The notes under the pieces were generated by a model. It was not told the DNA's origin. It did not search any database and saw nothing but the letters and a program-made list of their open reading frames with translations. A DNA stretch of 39,257 bases. It comes from Micrococcales bacterium. Lineage in GTDB: Bacteria; Actinomycetota; Actinomycetes; Actinomycetales; Cellulomonadaceae. Positions 8,067 to 16,506 of the stretch are shown piece after piece (positions within the stretch are counted from its first letter, which is position 1; every line of letters starts with the position of its first letter). The stretch lies in contig WRET01000030.1 of assembly GCA_009779195.1 (NCBI GenBank), positions 1 through 39,257 of the forward strand. Reading direction: 5' to 3'. Both the position numbers and the translations under genes were made by a program.

Positions 8067-9114
8067 GTGCTGACGCAGACAATTCCTGCGGCGATCGTGC
8101 CGGTACAAACCCCCGCGCCAGATTCTGCGGCGCATGATGCTGCTGCTCTTCTCGAACAAGCGCTGGGCGCGTTACGTGCCGCACGCAGTGCTGTGTCGGG
8201 CGACCTTTCTGCCCGCACGCACCAACGGCTGCTGGGACTGGTTGAGCAGGTCGAAGCTGCGGCTACGGCAGTGCGCTGCGACGTGCTCACCGCGGTCGAC
8301 GAGAACGGGACGTGGGCGCTGCACGGCGACCGAGACCTTCCAGCGTGGCTTGGGCGCACCACCCGCGCTGGGACTGGTGCAGCTTTCGGGCAGGTCCGCG
8401 ACGCAACGGTCGCTGGACACACCTAAGGCACGGCTGTCATCCGAACGCCCCCACATCTCGCTTGTCGTGTCCGAAGACACCTGGAACGCTGTGCGGAGCC
8501 ACGGCACTGGTCGCGCTGGGACCGGGTCGGCGGCAGCGCTGGTCTCGGCCCTCACCGGGCACGAACCCGTGCGTGACATTGATGGCATCGTGTGGCCCGC
8601 CTCCGAGCTCGCCACAACCATCTGCGACGCGGAGGTCACACCCATGGTCTTGGATTCGACGGGCAACGTCCTGGACGCCGGGCGGTCCATCCGGTTGTTC
8701 TCCGGACACCAACGACGAGTCATCACCACCCGCGACGGAGGCTGCGGTTGGCCTGGCTGCACCATGCCCGTGCGCTTCACCGAGCTGCACCACATCGACT
8801 GGTGGCAACGCGACAACGGATCCACCCGCATCGACCGAGGCGTGGCCCTCTGCTCGCACCACCACCACGTCCTGCACCGCCTCGACCTGACCATCGAACG
8901 ACTACCACGGACGGCACCAGGCCTCGGCGGACAACGCACGGCCGTCTACCGAATCCTGCGACGTGACGGAACCGTTTTCCTCGACCCAGACGACCCGCCA
9001 CCCGAACCGTTACCACCAAGCCCACCATCTCGACCATCCCCGTGTGAACCATCGGCACGCACAACCCCCTGTTCTGATTCGGAGGTCAGTCGGAGGGTGG
9101 GCGTTCGCCGGTGA
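8067..9114 (+). pseudogene. DUF222-HNH endonuclease family gene, broken by internal deletion/frameshift
   Basis: The 5' frame (8067-8426, 119 codons) encodes a DUF222 N-terminus: LLGLVEQVEAAATAVRCDVL, then AWLGRTTRAG and GQVRDATV, and then runs into a stop. A second frame covers the rest to 9114, picking up at SSERPHISLVVSEDTW and containing an intact HNH nuclease region: DGGCGWPGCTMP, ELHHIDWW, CSHHHHVLH. In intact family members well over 100 residues separate these parts, so a middle segment has been lost and the frame changed. DUF222-HNH genes are often multicopy in actinobacteria and their role is uncertain. The 3' end overlaps the convergent cation transporter gene by 29 bp. Whether the HNH half is still made is unknown. 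Confidence 0.75.
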
Positions 9115-9739
9115 GGGTGGCTACGGGTTGGGTGCATGTTTCGCCTTGCCAGGCTTCGCGGCCTTCGCGGACGGCGAAAGCAGCGATGACCAGGGCAGCG
9201 GCGGAGTCGGCCCAGGTCCAGCCGAACAGGGAGTTGGCCAGCAGGCCCAAGAGCAGGGCTGCCGACAAGTAGGAGCAGACCAGGGTTTGTTTGGAGTCGG
9301 CTACGGCTGAGGCTGAACCTAGTTCCCGGCCGGTGCGTCGTTCGAACCAAGAGAGGAAGGGCATGACGGCCAGGCTTGCCGAGGCCAGGACGATCCCGAC
9401 GGTGGTGTGCTCGGGTTCGCGGACGCCAGCCAGGGCGAGGGCTGCTTCGACGGTGACGTAGGCGGCGAGGGCGAAGAAAGACCAGGCGATCACGCGCAGG
9501 GCGGCACGTTCGCGACGTTCGGGGTCGGGGGCGGCGAACTGCCAGGCTACGGCTGCGGCCGAAAGGACCTCGACCACCGAGTCCAGGCCGAAACCGATCA
9601 GGGCTGCCGAGGACGCGGCACCACCGGCTGTCAGGGCCACGACCGCCTCGACGACGTTCCAGGTGATCGTCACCGCCACGACGATGCGGATCCGCCGTCG
9701 CAGCACTGCGACCCGGGCGGGGACAGGTCCGGGGCTCAC
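9086..9739 (-). CDS. Cation-diffusion-facilitator-like integral membrane protein
   Basis: The 217-residue protein has about six hydrophobic segments, for example VVAVTITWNVVEAVVALTAG, FFALAAYVTVEAALALAGV and LVCSYLSAALLLGLLANSL. Acidic residues lie inside or beside membrane helices in GFGLDSVVEVLS and ADSKQT, the kind of paired sites that bind the metal in CDF transporters. It lacks the usual C-terminal cytoplasmic domain, as do related short cation transporters. The substrate is unknown; Zn, Fe or Mn efflux is possible. GTG 9739 is preferred over GTG 9745 because TATCGT lies 7 nt upstream on the minus strand. It is followed by the HNH pseudogene on the other strand, with overlapping ends. 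Confidence 0.75.
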   Translation of the reverse strand: MSPGPVPARVAVLRRRIRIVVAVTITWNVVEAVVALTAGGAASSAALIGFGLDSVVEVLSAAAVAWQFAAPDPERRERAALRVIAWSFFALAAYVTVEAALALAGVREPEHTTVGIVLASASLAVMPFLSWFERRTGRELGSASAVADSKQTLVCSYLSAALLLGLLANSLFGWTWADSAAALVIAAFAVREGREAWQGETCTQPVATLTGERPPSD

Positions 9740-9746
9740 GTACACG

Positions 9747-9752
9747 ACGATA
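9747..9752 (-). promoter_or_regulatory. -10 element of a leaderless start (cation transporter)
   Basis: Minus-strand TATCGT, 7 nt before GTG 9739. There is no Shine-Dalgarno sequence. Confidence 0.4.
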
Positions 9753-9779
9753 GAGGCTGTCCGCGTCAGCGGTGACTGG

Positions 9780-11114
9780 TCACCTCGTCGTGCGTGCGGG
9801 GTTCGTCGTGCTCCTTGGCGTGCGGGGTTTGTCGTGCTCGGCAGGGATGGTGGGCATGATGGCTCGGGTGACCAGCAGGGAGACGATGAACAGGGGGACC
9901 CAGACGAGGCCGGGGCCTTTGAGGCCCTCTTTGGCGGACATGAGGTTGGTGAGGACTATTGCGGCCAGGCCGGCCCAGGCGACGAGCTGGCGGCGGGGGG
10001 TCAGGGGGGCGGTCTTGGCGTCCCACCAGGGGATGGGGGTGTTCTCCAAAGGCTGCAACAGCCAGAACAGGACGCAGGTGAACGCGTACAGGGCGACGAG
10101 CTGGATCGCGACGAGCCACCAGAAGCCGGGTTGGGTGCTGGCGACACGGTCGTGACCCAGGGCGTGGCTGACGGCAAAGATGATGATGAGGGCGAGCAGG
10201 TGCCACAGGTACAGGGTCATGGCACCGCGGTTGCCGATCGCCACGAACCACCAGACGCGGGCGTTGGCGGCGAAACGGTTGATCGCGGGGGCGGCCCAGA
10301 TCGCCATACCGCACAGGAACAACATGTGGCCGCACAGCACCAGGCTCGGCGGGGTCATGTTCGACAGTTCTTGCCCCGGGACTGTCACCAGGCTCAGCTC
10401 GTACGGTCCGAACGCGACGAGCACAGTGTTGGTGGCGATGGCACCCAGGGCGACAGCCAGGGCGGTGGTGCGGGGCACCAGCCGGTGGGCGTAACCGACG
10501 CCGAGCACCCCGGCGACGTACCAGGCTGCAAAGTTCACGTAACCGACCAGCTCGGGTCCGCCAGCGATACGGACCTGGTCGACGAACGCGACCACGGCGA
10601 CCATGACAGCCACGGTGGTCCACAAGGCGCGGGGGGTGCGGATCTGGCGCATCGCGGGCACGCCCAGCAAGACGAGCATGTACGCACCGAGGAACCAGGT
10701 CAGCTGGATACCAACCCCTGCGACGTTGTTGTACGCCTGGTCCGACAGGTAGTGCGCGGCGATCGCCAAGGTGACCAGCCAGGCGGCCACGTAGTAGAAC
10801 ACCGGCCGGTACAGGCGCTGCACCCGGCGGAACAACCACCCGGCGCCGTCACGGTCCGCGTCGGAGAACATGCTCGCTGCGACACCTGCGAAGAAGAACA
10901 GCGGCATGACCTGGAACAGCCAGGTCAACAGCTGCAGGCGTTCTGAGCCGGCCAGGACGTTGCCGAACCTCCACCGGTCCGGGCTGATATCCACCAAGAG
11001 CATGAACCCGTGGCCGCCGATGACCACGAGCAAGGAGGACAGCCGCACCACGTCGACGAACCGGTCCCGGGCCGCAGGGGTTGCGGCTGCCACCTGCTGC
11101 ACCGACGGAATCAC
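9780..11114 (-). CDS. Acyltransferase 3 family membrane protein
   Basis: The 444-residue polytopic protein has about ten transmembrane segments, as in the acyltransferase 3 family, which O-acylates sugars or other surface molecules at the membrane. The family start is visible: RDRFVDVVRLSSLLVVIGGH, with the basic/acidic residues and conserved His of the first helix, followed by PLFFFAGVAASMF. Other hydrophobic stretches include GNRGAMTLYLWHLLALIIIF. The short Arg/Thr-rich C-terminus (TTNPARTTR) is cytoplasmic or disordered. The acceptor is unknown. The GTG start is supported by TAATGT 6 nt upstream. It is not obviously co-transcribed with the regulator genes, since a hairpin lies between. Confidence 0.85.
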   Translation of the reverse strand: MIPSVQQVAAATPAARDRFVDVVRLSSLLVVIGGHGFMLLVDISPDRWRFGNVLAGSERLQLLTWLFQVMPLFFFAGVAASMFSDADRDGAGWLFRRVQRLYRPVFYYVAAWLVTLAIAAHYLSDQAYNNVAGVGIQLTWFLGAYMLVLLGVPAMRQIRTPRALWTTVAVMVAVVAFVDQVRIAGGPELVGYVNFAAWYVAGVLGVGYAHRLVPRTTALAVALGAIATNTVLVAFGPYELSLVTVPGQELSNMTPPSLVLCGHMLFLCGMAIWAAPAINRFAANARVWWFVAIGNRGAMTLYLWHLLALIIIFAVSHALGHDRVASTQPGFWWLVAIQLVALYAFTCVLFWLLQPLENTPIPWWDAKTAPLTPRRQLVAWAGLAAIVLTNLMSAKEGLKGPGLVWVPLFIVSLLVTRAIMPTIPAEHDKPRTPRSTTNPARTTR

Positions 11115-11120
11115 ACTCCG

Positions 11121-11126
11121 ACATTA
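11121..11126 (-). promoter_or_regulatory. -10 element of a leaderless start (acyltransferase)
   Basis: Minus-strand TAATGT, 6 nt before GTG 11114. It lies downstream of the regulator hairpin, so the acyltransferase probably has its own transcript. Confidence 0.5.
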
Positions 11127-11206
11127 CGACCTGGCAGAGCCCGGGTCGACGCCTTCCGACGACCCATTTTTGCGCTTTGGTGCCCTTGGGGTGTATAGGG
11201 CCGAGA

Positions 11207-11228
11207 CGGTGGGACCTCGTCCCCACCG
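11207..11228 (-). terminator. GC-rich hairpin after the two-component operon
   Basis: Bases 11207-11215 pair with 11219-11228 (CGGTGGGAC with GTCCCCACCG, one bulged base) around a 3-nt loop, 21 nt beyond the response regulator stop. It lacks a T run, so it may be a Rho-assisted or weak terminator. Confidence 0.4.
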
Positions 11229-11249
11229 GCGTGCCCGGCGCCGCCACTT

Positions 11250-11918
11250 TCACCTGGGATCGCCGGTCACACCCCACTCATAGGCGCGGGCGACCAGCTG
11301 GGCACGCGAGACGCAGCCTGTGCGTGACAGCAGACCGTGCACCTGGGCTTTGACGGCCGACTCCGACAGACCCAGCTCGGCGCCGATCTGACGGTTCGTG
11401 CGGCCCCGGGCCAAGGCGGACAGCACATGGCGGTCCCGGTCGGACAGGTCCACGGGGGCTTCGCGGGGTTCGCCGTCGGGAGCTGCGGCGTCGAGGGTCC
11501 GCCAGCGGCGTACGAGGCTGCCGGTGATCTTCGGGTCCAGCACGTTCTCGCCGCGGAACACCGCACGGACGGTCTCGGTGAGCGTGGCCGGTTCTGAGTC
11601 CTTGAGCAAGAACGCGTCCGCGCCGGCACGCAGGGCTCCGACCAGGTAGTCCTCGTCGTCGAAAGTGGTCAGCACGAGGATGCGCACCGAAGCCGTGCGA
11701 GGGTCGGCGCGCAGCTGGCGGGTCGCCTCGACACCATCCACCCCAGGCATACGCACGTCGAGGACGACCACGTCAGGGCGTGAGTCCAGCACCGCGGCGA
11801 CACCAGCGGCACCGTCACCAGCCTCACCGACAGTCTCGATATCTGGTTCGTGGTCGAGGATCATGCGCAGGCCGAGGCGGATCGTCGGCTGGTCGTCCAC
11901 GACGAGCACACGTATCAC
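11250..11918 (-). CDS. Response regulator, NarL/LuxR family
   Basis: The 222-residue regulator starts VIRVLVVDDQPTIRLGLRM. The receiver has the acidic pair in VVDD, the phospho-acceptor Asp in VVLDVRMPG (about residue 54), the Thr in LVLTTFDD and the Lys in FLLKDSEPATL. The C-terminal LuxR helix-turn-helix (about 155-215) reads LSDRDRHVLSALARGRTNRQ then IGAELGLSESAVKAQVHGLL. The GTG start has a fine Shine-Dalgarno sequence (GGAGGAACC directly upstream), overlaps the kinase stop by 4 nt (GTGA) and excludes the longer upstream frame. It is translationally coupled to the kinase. Target genes are not evident; the downstream acyltransferase is a possible but untested target. Confidence 0.93.
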   Translation of the reverse strand: MIRVLVVDDQPTIRLGLRMILDHEPDIETVGEAGDGAAGVAAVLDSRPDVVVLDVRMPGVDGVEATRQLRADPRTASVRILVLTTFDDEDYLVGALRAGADAFLLKDSEPATLTETVRAVFRGENVLDPKITGSLVRRWRTLDAAAPDGEPREAPVDLSDRDRHVLSALARGRTNRQIGAELGLSESAVKAQVHGLLSRTGCVSRAQLVARAYEWGVTGDPR

Positions 11919-12964
11919 GGTTCCTCCGTCTGTTCTGGGTCCGTCTCGGGTGGGCTGGTGCCCGTCTTGTCTGGGGCGCTGATGGGGACCTCCAGGACGA
12001 CCAGCCAGCCAGGCCAGTCCGGTCCGGCCTCCAGCGTCCCGGCGGCTGACGCGGCACGTTCGCGCATATGCATCAGCCCGTGGCCACCTGAGGACTCGTC
12101 GTGGGCCAACGGAGGGCCGGGGTCGGCCACTCCCAGCTGCAACCGGTCGTCGACCACGTCGAGCCACAGCTCAGCCCTCGTGGCCTGCGAGTGCAACAAG
12201 ACGTTGGTCAGCGCTTCGGCGGCGATACGTACGACCGCCAGCTCGGCCGCCGCCCCGAGACGCGGCAGCGGGTCCGGCAGGTGGGCGTCCACCTGCAGGC
12301 CGGCAGCCGCCACGCGGGCGACGACGGCGGGCAGCTCGGCCATCGTGTCGGTGGGGTGCCACTCCGCGTCGAAAGCCGGCCCCTCTTCGGGTGGTGGCGC
12401 GTCGGCCGGGTCACGCAGCATCCGTACGACAGACCGCACCGCGTCGAGCGCTTCACGGCCAGCGTCGGCGATGGCTCTGACGGCCGCACGGGGCTCGGCG
12501 GGGTTGTCGTCGGCGACGAGGTCCGCGGCGTCGGCCCGCAGGACGATCCCCGAGATGTGGTGGGCGACGACGTCGTGCAGCTCACGGGCGATGCGGGTGC
12601 GTTCGGCGCGCACCTCGGCCTCGGCGTGCTCGTCACGGGCGGTGACCAGCTCGGCGTCGCGGGCAGCGAGAGCATCACGTGTCGCCTCGAGCCGGTGCAC
12701 GACGAACACCAGCGCCACGACCAGGAGGCTGCCCAACACCTGCGGTGCGGGGAACCACGACGAGACACGACCCGCCAGCTCCAGGGCACCGAACCACACC
12801 ACCGCGACGACGCCTGCGCGCACCAGGTCGCGGCGTGTCGTGCCGTGCAGCACCGTCAGCGCACCACGACGCAGGTCTGCCCAGACCGTGCGGACCAGAC
12901 CGTCGCTCTTGTCGCCCTCGACACCGCCGCGGCGCGGCACGCGGGCCAGGTCGGACGTCGTCAC
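11915..12964 (-). CDS. Sensor histidine kinase, HisKA_3 (NarX/DesK-like) type
   Basis: The 349-residue kinase has two predicted transmembrane segments (VRAGVVAVVWFGALELAG and VLGSLLVVALVFVVHRL), a short coiled-coil linker rich in Ala/Glu/Arg, the dimerisation/phosphoacceptor motif RIARELHDVVAHHISGIVL, and a C-terminal HATPase with EALTNVLLHS (N box), DPGPPL (G1-like) and GGHGLMHMRERA (G2). There is almost no extracytoplasmic loop, so it probably senses a membrane or intracellular signal. GTG 12964 was chosen because TACCGT lies 6 nt upstream; a longer frame reaches 13048. It pairs with the response regulator. Confidence 0.9.
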   Translation of the reverse strand: MTTSDLARVPRRGGVEGDKSDGLVRTVWADLRRGALTVLHGTTRRDLVRAGVVAVVWFGALELAGRVSSWFPAPQVLGSLLVVALVFVVHRLEATRDALAARDAELVTARDEHAEAEVRAERTRIARELHDVVAHHISGIVLRADAADLVADDNPAEPRAAVRAIADAGREALDAVRSVVRMLRDPADAPPPEEGPAFDAEWHPTDTMAELPAVVARVAAAGLQVDAHLPDPLPRLGAAAELAVVRIAAEALTNVLLHSQATRAELWLDVVDDRLQLGVADPGPPLAHDESSGGHGLMHMRERAASAAGTLEAGPDWPGWLVVLEVPISAPDKTGTSPPETDPEQTEEP

Positions 12965-12970
12965 GAGCCA

Positions 12971-12976
12971 ACGGTA
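12971..12976 (-). promoter_or_regulatory. -10 element of a leaderless start (histidine kinase operon)
   Basis: Minus-strand TACCGT, 6 nt before GTG 12964, with no Shine-Dalgarno sequence. This is the best promoter candidate for the two-component operon. Confidence 0.5.
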
Positions 12977-13071
12977 CGCAGTTGTTGGGCCAATACGTCC
13001 CGGTTGGCCCATGAATGATCGTTCGATTGTCGGGAAACTCACACACAAACGGACGCTAGTACCACGCGCAT

Positions 13072-13087
13072 GGCCGATGGATCGGCC
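13072..13087. promoter_or_regulatory. Palindrome in the divergent kinase/helicase intergenic region
   Basis: GGCCGAT, two G, ATCGGCC: perfect 7-bp arms in the gap between the divergent kinase operon and the helicase. It could be an operator; nothing identifies the protein that would bind it. Confidence 0.3.
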
Positions 13088-13246
13088 ACACTAGGTCCTC
13101 GTGACCACTCCTGAGGGACGCCGAGAGCCGCAGCTACGGCGGCGCGTGCTCATCCTCGGAGGGCTGGGGGCTGCTGTCGTGGTGCTGCGGCTGCTGTCGT
13201 CGTGCGCCGCACCTGGGCCGGGACCGGCCAGTGCGACACTGAACCT

Positions 13247-15535
13247 GTGGTCGGATCCCGTGAGCTGCTCGACGTGCTCGTCGCTGGAGGTGCCCGGGCC
13301 GACCGTGTGACGCACATCCGCGTCCTGCCGGCTCGTCCTGGGCGCACTGCTCCCTGGCCGTCGTGGGCCGACGCCGACCTCGTCGCCGGGTACCAGAGGC
13401 TGGGTGTCGACGCTCCGTGGTGCCACCAGGTGCAGGCCGCCGACGCCGTGCACGACGGTCACCACACAGTGCTGGCCACGTCCACCGGATCGGGCAAGTC
13501 CTTGGGGTTTTGGCTTCCTGCGCTGACTGCTGCTGAGCGTGCTTCGACGTTGTACATCGCCCCGACCAAGGCCTTGGCCGCTGACCAGACCGCCGCGTTG
13601 CAGCGCCTGGTCACCTCAGCCCACAGCCGGGTATGCCTGGCGACCTGTGATGGTGACACGCCCTCGTCGGACCGGCGGTGGATACGCGAGCACGCGGACG
13701 TCGTGGCGACCAACCCCGACTTCTTGCACTTCAGCCTGCTGCCTGGGCACCGGCGGTGGGCCCGTCTGCTGGGGCGTTTGCGGTACGTCGTGGTCGACGA
13801 GTGCCACGCCTTCCGTGGGGTGTTCGGCGCGCACGTGGCGTTGGTGCTGCGGCGGCTGCGGCGGGTGGCGGCGTCCTATGGTGCGGACCCGGTGTTCGTG
13901 TGCGCGTCGGCGACGACAGCCGACCCGCAAGTGTCGGCGGCACGGCTGGTCGGGGTGTCGCCTGACGAGATGGTGGCGGTCACCGAAGACAGCTCGCCTG
14001 CTGGTCCGCGCACTATCGTGTGCTGGCGTCCGCAGGGCCACGACCAGGCCCCACGCACGGCGACAGCCGAGACTGCCGAGCTCTTGGCGGACCTTGTTGT
14101 GGCTGGGGGGCGGGCGTTGGCGTTCAGCCGGTCGCGCCGCGGGGCCGAGTCCGTCGCGACGACCACCCGTGAGCGTCTGGCTGGCACGGCCATGGCCGAT
14201 CGGGTGCGGGCCTACCGCGGCGGGTACCTGCCCGAAGAACGCCGCGAGCTGGAGGCCGGGTTGCGCGACGGCAGCGTGCGGGCCCTGGCCACGACCAATG
14301 CGCTGGAGCTGGGGATCGACATCACCGGGCTGGACGCGGTGCTCGTCGCGGGGTTCCCTGGGACGCGGGTCTCGTGGTGGCAGCAAGCAGGACGCGCCGG
14401 ACGTGCTGGGACACCGGGGTTGGTGGTGCTCGTCGCCCGTCAGGACCCTCTCGACACGTACCTCGTCGGCCACCCGCACGCTCTGCTGGACGCGCCTGTC
14501 GAACCGGTCGTCCTCGACCCCGACAACCCTGCCGTCCTCGCCAGCCACCTGGCGGCGGCAGCAGCCGAGATCCCTGTGTCCGCCGACGAGGTTGAGCGCC
14601 AACCCGACGTGTTCGGCCCGTCGGCGGCAGGGGTGCTCGACGAGCTGACCGAGCACGGTGTCCTGCGGCGCCGCGGACGCACCTGGTACTGGACGCACGC
14701 CCAACCAGCCACATGGCTGACCGACCTGCGCGGCGGCGGGACGCCTGTGCAGGTCGTGGAACGCACGACGGGTCTGCTGCTCGGCACGGTCGACACTGCC
14801 TCGGCCGACGCGACGTGCCACCCCGGCGCGGTGTACGTGCACCAGGGTGCGACGTTCGTCGTCGACGAGCTTGTCCACGACGAGCAGACAGCCCTGGTCA
14901 GCGCACGTGAGGTGGACTGGCGCACGTGGGCGCGGTGGACGACAACCATTGATGTCGTCGAGGTCCGTGACCAGACGTCGTGGGGTCCGGTGACCTGGGC
15001 GTACGGCATCGTCGACGTCACCACCCAGGTCGTGTCCTTCCTGCGCCGACGCTTGCCCGACATGTCGGTCATCGGCTCGTCTGCCCTGGACATGCCTGAA
15101 CGCACCTTGCGCACCGCTGCTGTGTGGTGGACCGCCCCAGCGCCGGTGCTGGCTGCGGCTGACATCACGGCGACCACGGCTCCGGGTGCCCTCCACGCCG
15201 CCGAGCACGCGTCGATCGGGTTGCTGCCGTTGCTGGCGACCTGTGACCGCGGCGACCTCGGCGGTCTGTCGACCCTCGTCCACCCCCACACCGGCGAGGC
15301 CACAGTTTTCGTCCACGAGTCTTTCTACGGCGGGGCAGGCTTCACCCGCCGGGGCTTCGACCTCGGCCCCGCATGGCTCCAGGCCACCCGTGACGCCATA
15401 GGCGTCTGCTCCTGCACGACCGGTTGCCCGTCATGCGTCCACTCCCCCAAGTGCGGCAACGCCAACGACCCCCTCGACAAACCCGCTGCCCTCCGCCTCC
15501 TCGACGCCGTCGTGGCTCAGGCCTCAGCGGGCTGA
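13247..15535 (+). CDS. DECH-box superfamily 2 helicase with C-terminal DUF1998 zinc-binding domain (MrfA/YprA type)
   Basis: The 762-residue helicase matches the DECH-box helicase of the actinobacterial helicase/secretion neighbourhood. Visible motifs: motif I ATSTGSGKSLGF, Ia APTKALAADQ, II VVVDECHAFRG, III ASATT, and the motif V/VI region TTNALELGIDITGLD and QQAGRAGRAG. The C-terminal domain has the four-Cys cluster CSCTTGCPSCVHSPKCGN typical of DUF1998. The Bacillus family member MrfA works in mitomycin lesion repair, so a DNA-repair role is plausible here. GTG 13247 is preferred: a GACACT hexamer lies 6 nt upstream, and the domain begins soon after. The frame extends back to 13202. Its stop overlaps the convergent TadE-like gene by 12 bp. 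Confidence 0.93.
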   Translation: MVGSRELLDVLVAGGARADRVTHIRVLPARPGRTAPWPSWADADLVAGYQRLGVDAPWCHQVQAADAVHDGHHTVLATSTGSGKSLGFWLPALTAAERASTLYIAPTKALAADQTAALQRLVTSAHSRVCLATCDGDTPSSDRRWIREHADVVATNPDFLHFSLLPGHRRWARLLGRLRYVVVDECHAFRGVFGAHVALVLRRLRRVAASYGADPVFVCASATTADPQVSAARLVGVSPDEMVAVTEDSSPAGPRTIVCWRPQGHDQAPRTATAETAELLADLVVAGGRALAFSRSRRGAESVATTTRERLAGTAMADRVRAYRGGYLPEERRELEAGLRDGSVRALATTNALELGIDITGLDAVLVAGFPGTRVSWWQQAGRAGRAGTPGLVVLVARQDPLDTYLVGHPHALLDAPVEPVVLDPDNPAVLASHLAAAAAEIPVSADEVERQPDVFGPSAAGVLDELTEHGVLRRRGRTWYWTHAQPATWLTDLRGGGTPVQVVERTTGLLLGTVDTASADATCHPGAVYVHQGATFVVDELVHDEQTALVSAREVDWRTWARWTTTIDVVEVRDQTSWGPVTWAYGIVDVTTQVVSFLRRRLPDMSVIGSSALDMPERTLRTAAVWWTAPAPVLAAADITATTAPGALHAAEHASIGLLPLLATCDRGDLGGLSTLVHPHTGEATVFVHESFYGGAGFTRRGFDLGPAWLQATRDAIGVCSCTTGCPSCVHSPKCGNANDPLDKPAALRLLDAVVAQASAG

Positions 15536-15871
15536 GGAGGGGCCAGCGCGGGCTGAGGCTGTGGTGGTGCCGAAGGTGGTGGCGACTGTGACAGCGACAT
15601 GGACGATGCCTGAGCCTTCGTCGGTGCATGCAGTCAGGGACGCGCCGTTGCGGTGGGCGGTCTCCTCTCCCAGTGCGCACGACTCGGCGGTGCTGGCGCC
15701 GGCGCGCAGGTGGGACGCGGTGGCAAGCACGGCCATGTCGGCGGCGCTCTGGGCGCGGGCACGGGCGGCGACCACCTGGCCCAGGCCCGCCAGCGTCGCG
15801 GCCAGCACTGCGGCGACCACGACGATGGCGAGCACCAGGACCGTGCCTGAGCCACGGTCGTCGTACCTCAC
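15524..15871 (-). CDS. Helicase/secretion-neighbourhood TadE-like protein
   Basis: The 115-residue protein has an N-terminal type IV pilin-like helix: DDRGSGTVLVLAIVVVAAVL. This is followed by AGLGQVVAARARAQSAADMAVLA, the hallmark of the small TadE/G-like proteins found beside the DECH helicase. Two Cys lie in the C-terminal half (SCALGE, LTACTD). It would be a minor pseudopilin exported and assembled by a Tad system. The GTG start overlaps the stop of the upstream TadE gene (15868-15871), indicating co-translation. No assembly machinery is encoded near it in this window. Confidence 0.82.
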   Translation of the reverse strand: MRYDDRGSGTVLVLAIVVVAAVLAATLAGLGQVVAARARAQSAADMAVLATASHLRAGASTAESCALGEETAHRNGASLTACTDEGSGIVHVAVTVATTFGTTTASARAGPSSAR

Positions 15872-16212
15872 GGTTCGGTCCGCCCGGTGGCGCTGCCGGT
15901 GGCCCGCAGACCGGTGAACGGCCCTTGGGCCACCAGCGGTGTGCTGACCGTGACGGTGATCCAGCCGTCGGCGCGGGTGGTCGTCACCGTGGCACCAGAA
16001 CCTGCCACGCGTGCTGCCGTGTCACGGACCGACGCGTCGTCTTCGCCCAGTGCCGCAGCCCGGGCAGCGCTGCGAGCAGCGTCGACGCATCGGACCTGCG
16101 CGACAGTCGCTGCGGCCACGGCAAGCACCACCACCAGGACCATGGCGACCGCGACCATCCCGACCGCCAGCTCCGCGGTGACCGAACCGGCCTCACGCCG
16201 TCGCACGGTCAC
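15868..16212 (-). CDS. TadE family type IV pilus minor pilin
   Basis: The 114-residue protein begins MTVRRREAGSVTAELAVGMV, the TadE-type prepilin signature: a Gly, then a hydrophobic helix with a Glu near +5 (GSVTAELA). The helix continues VLVVVLAVAAATVAQVRCVDAARSAARA. The rest is a small beta-rich domain. It should be processed by a prepilin peptidase and act as a minor pilin. It is coupled to both neighbours by 4-nt overlaps (GTGA at 16209-16212 and 15868-15871). Confidence 0.85.
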   Translation of the reverse strand: MTVRRREAGSVTAELAVGMVAVAMVLVVVLAVAAATVAQVRCVDAARSAARAAALGEDDASVRDTAARVAGSGATVTTTRADGWITVTVSTPLVAQGPFTGLRATGSATGRTEP

Positions 16213-16382
16213 CCCAGGGCACGGGTGATGATCCCGAGCAACAACCCCCGGACCTCACCGCCGCTGAGCACCACCAGCAGCAACCCGGCGAACGCTGCCG
16301 CCGCCAAGGTCACCAAGGCGTACTCCGCCGTGGCCATCCCCGCGTCGCCGTCGAGCTCTCCTCGTCTGACCAGTCGTCTCAT
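16209..16382 (-). CDS. DUF4244 Flp-like pilin
   Basis: This very short (57-residue) pilin has a basic leader MRRLVRRGELDGDAG, a prepilin site G/MATAEYALV with Glu at +5, and one hydrophobic helix (LAAAAFAGLLLVVLSGG) ending GLLLGIITRALG. It matches the DUF4244 family, the probable major pilin of actinobacterial Tad loci. The ATG start has a good Shine-Dalgarno sequence (GGGAGGAC, 5 nt before). A longer frame to 16598 exists but its upstream part has no pilin character. This is now the first gene of a three-gene operon. In mycobacteria and many relatives tadC, tadB, tadA and a CpaE-like gene precede it; here pheA and a repeat element do. Confidence 0.88.
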   Translation of the reverse strand: MRRLVRRGELDGDAGMATAEYALVTLAAAAFAGLLLVVLSGGEVRGLLLGIITRALG

Positions 16383-16506
16383 CTGTGTCCTCCCTCGGTT
16401 GCGGCCGGCCCTGTACCGACCACCAACCACCGTGGACCACCACAGACACCCCCGTGGACACCAGTTTCCTGACCCCTTCGCCTCCATGGGCTGGGGACGG
16501 TTCGCC

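Noticed and set aside
9663-10946. 427-codon plus-strand frame
   Set aside because: It is antisense to the acyltransferase, rich in Gly/Gln/Asp/His as expected of reverse-strand translation of GC-rich DNA.
13101-13310. Possible 69-residue lipoprotein-like peptide (hydrophobic stretch then SSCAAPG)
   Set aside because: It overlaps the helicase start by 64 bp, has no Shine-Dalgarno sequence or well-spaced -10, and its second half has no protein-like character. A real gene cannot be excluded.
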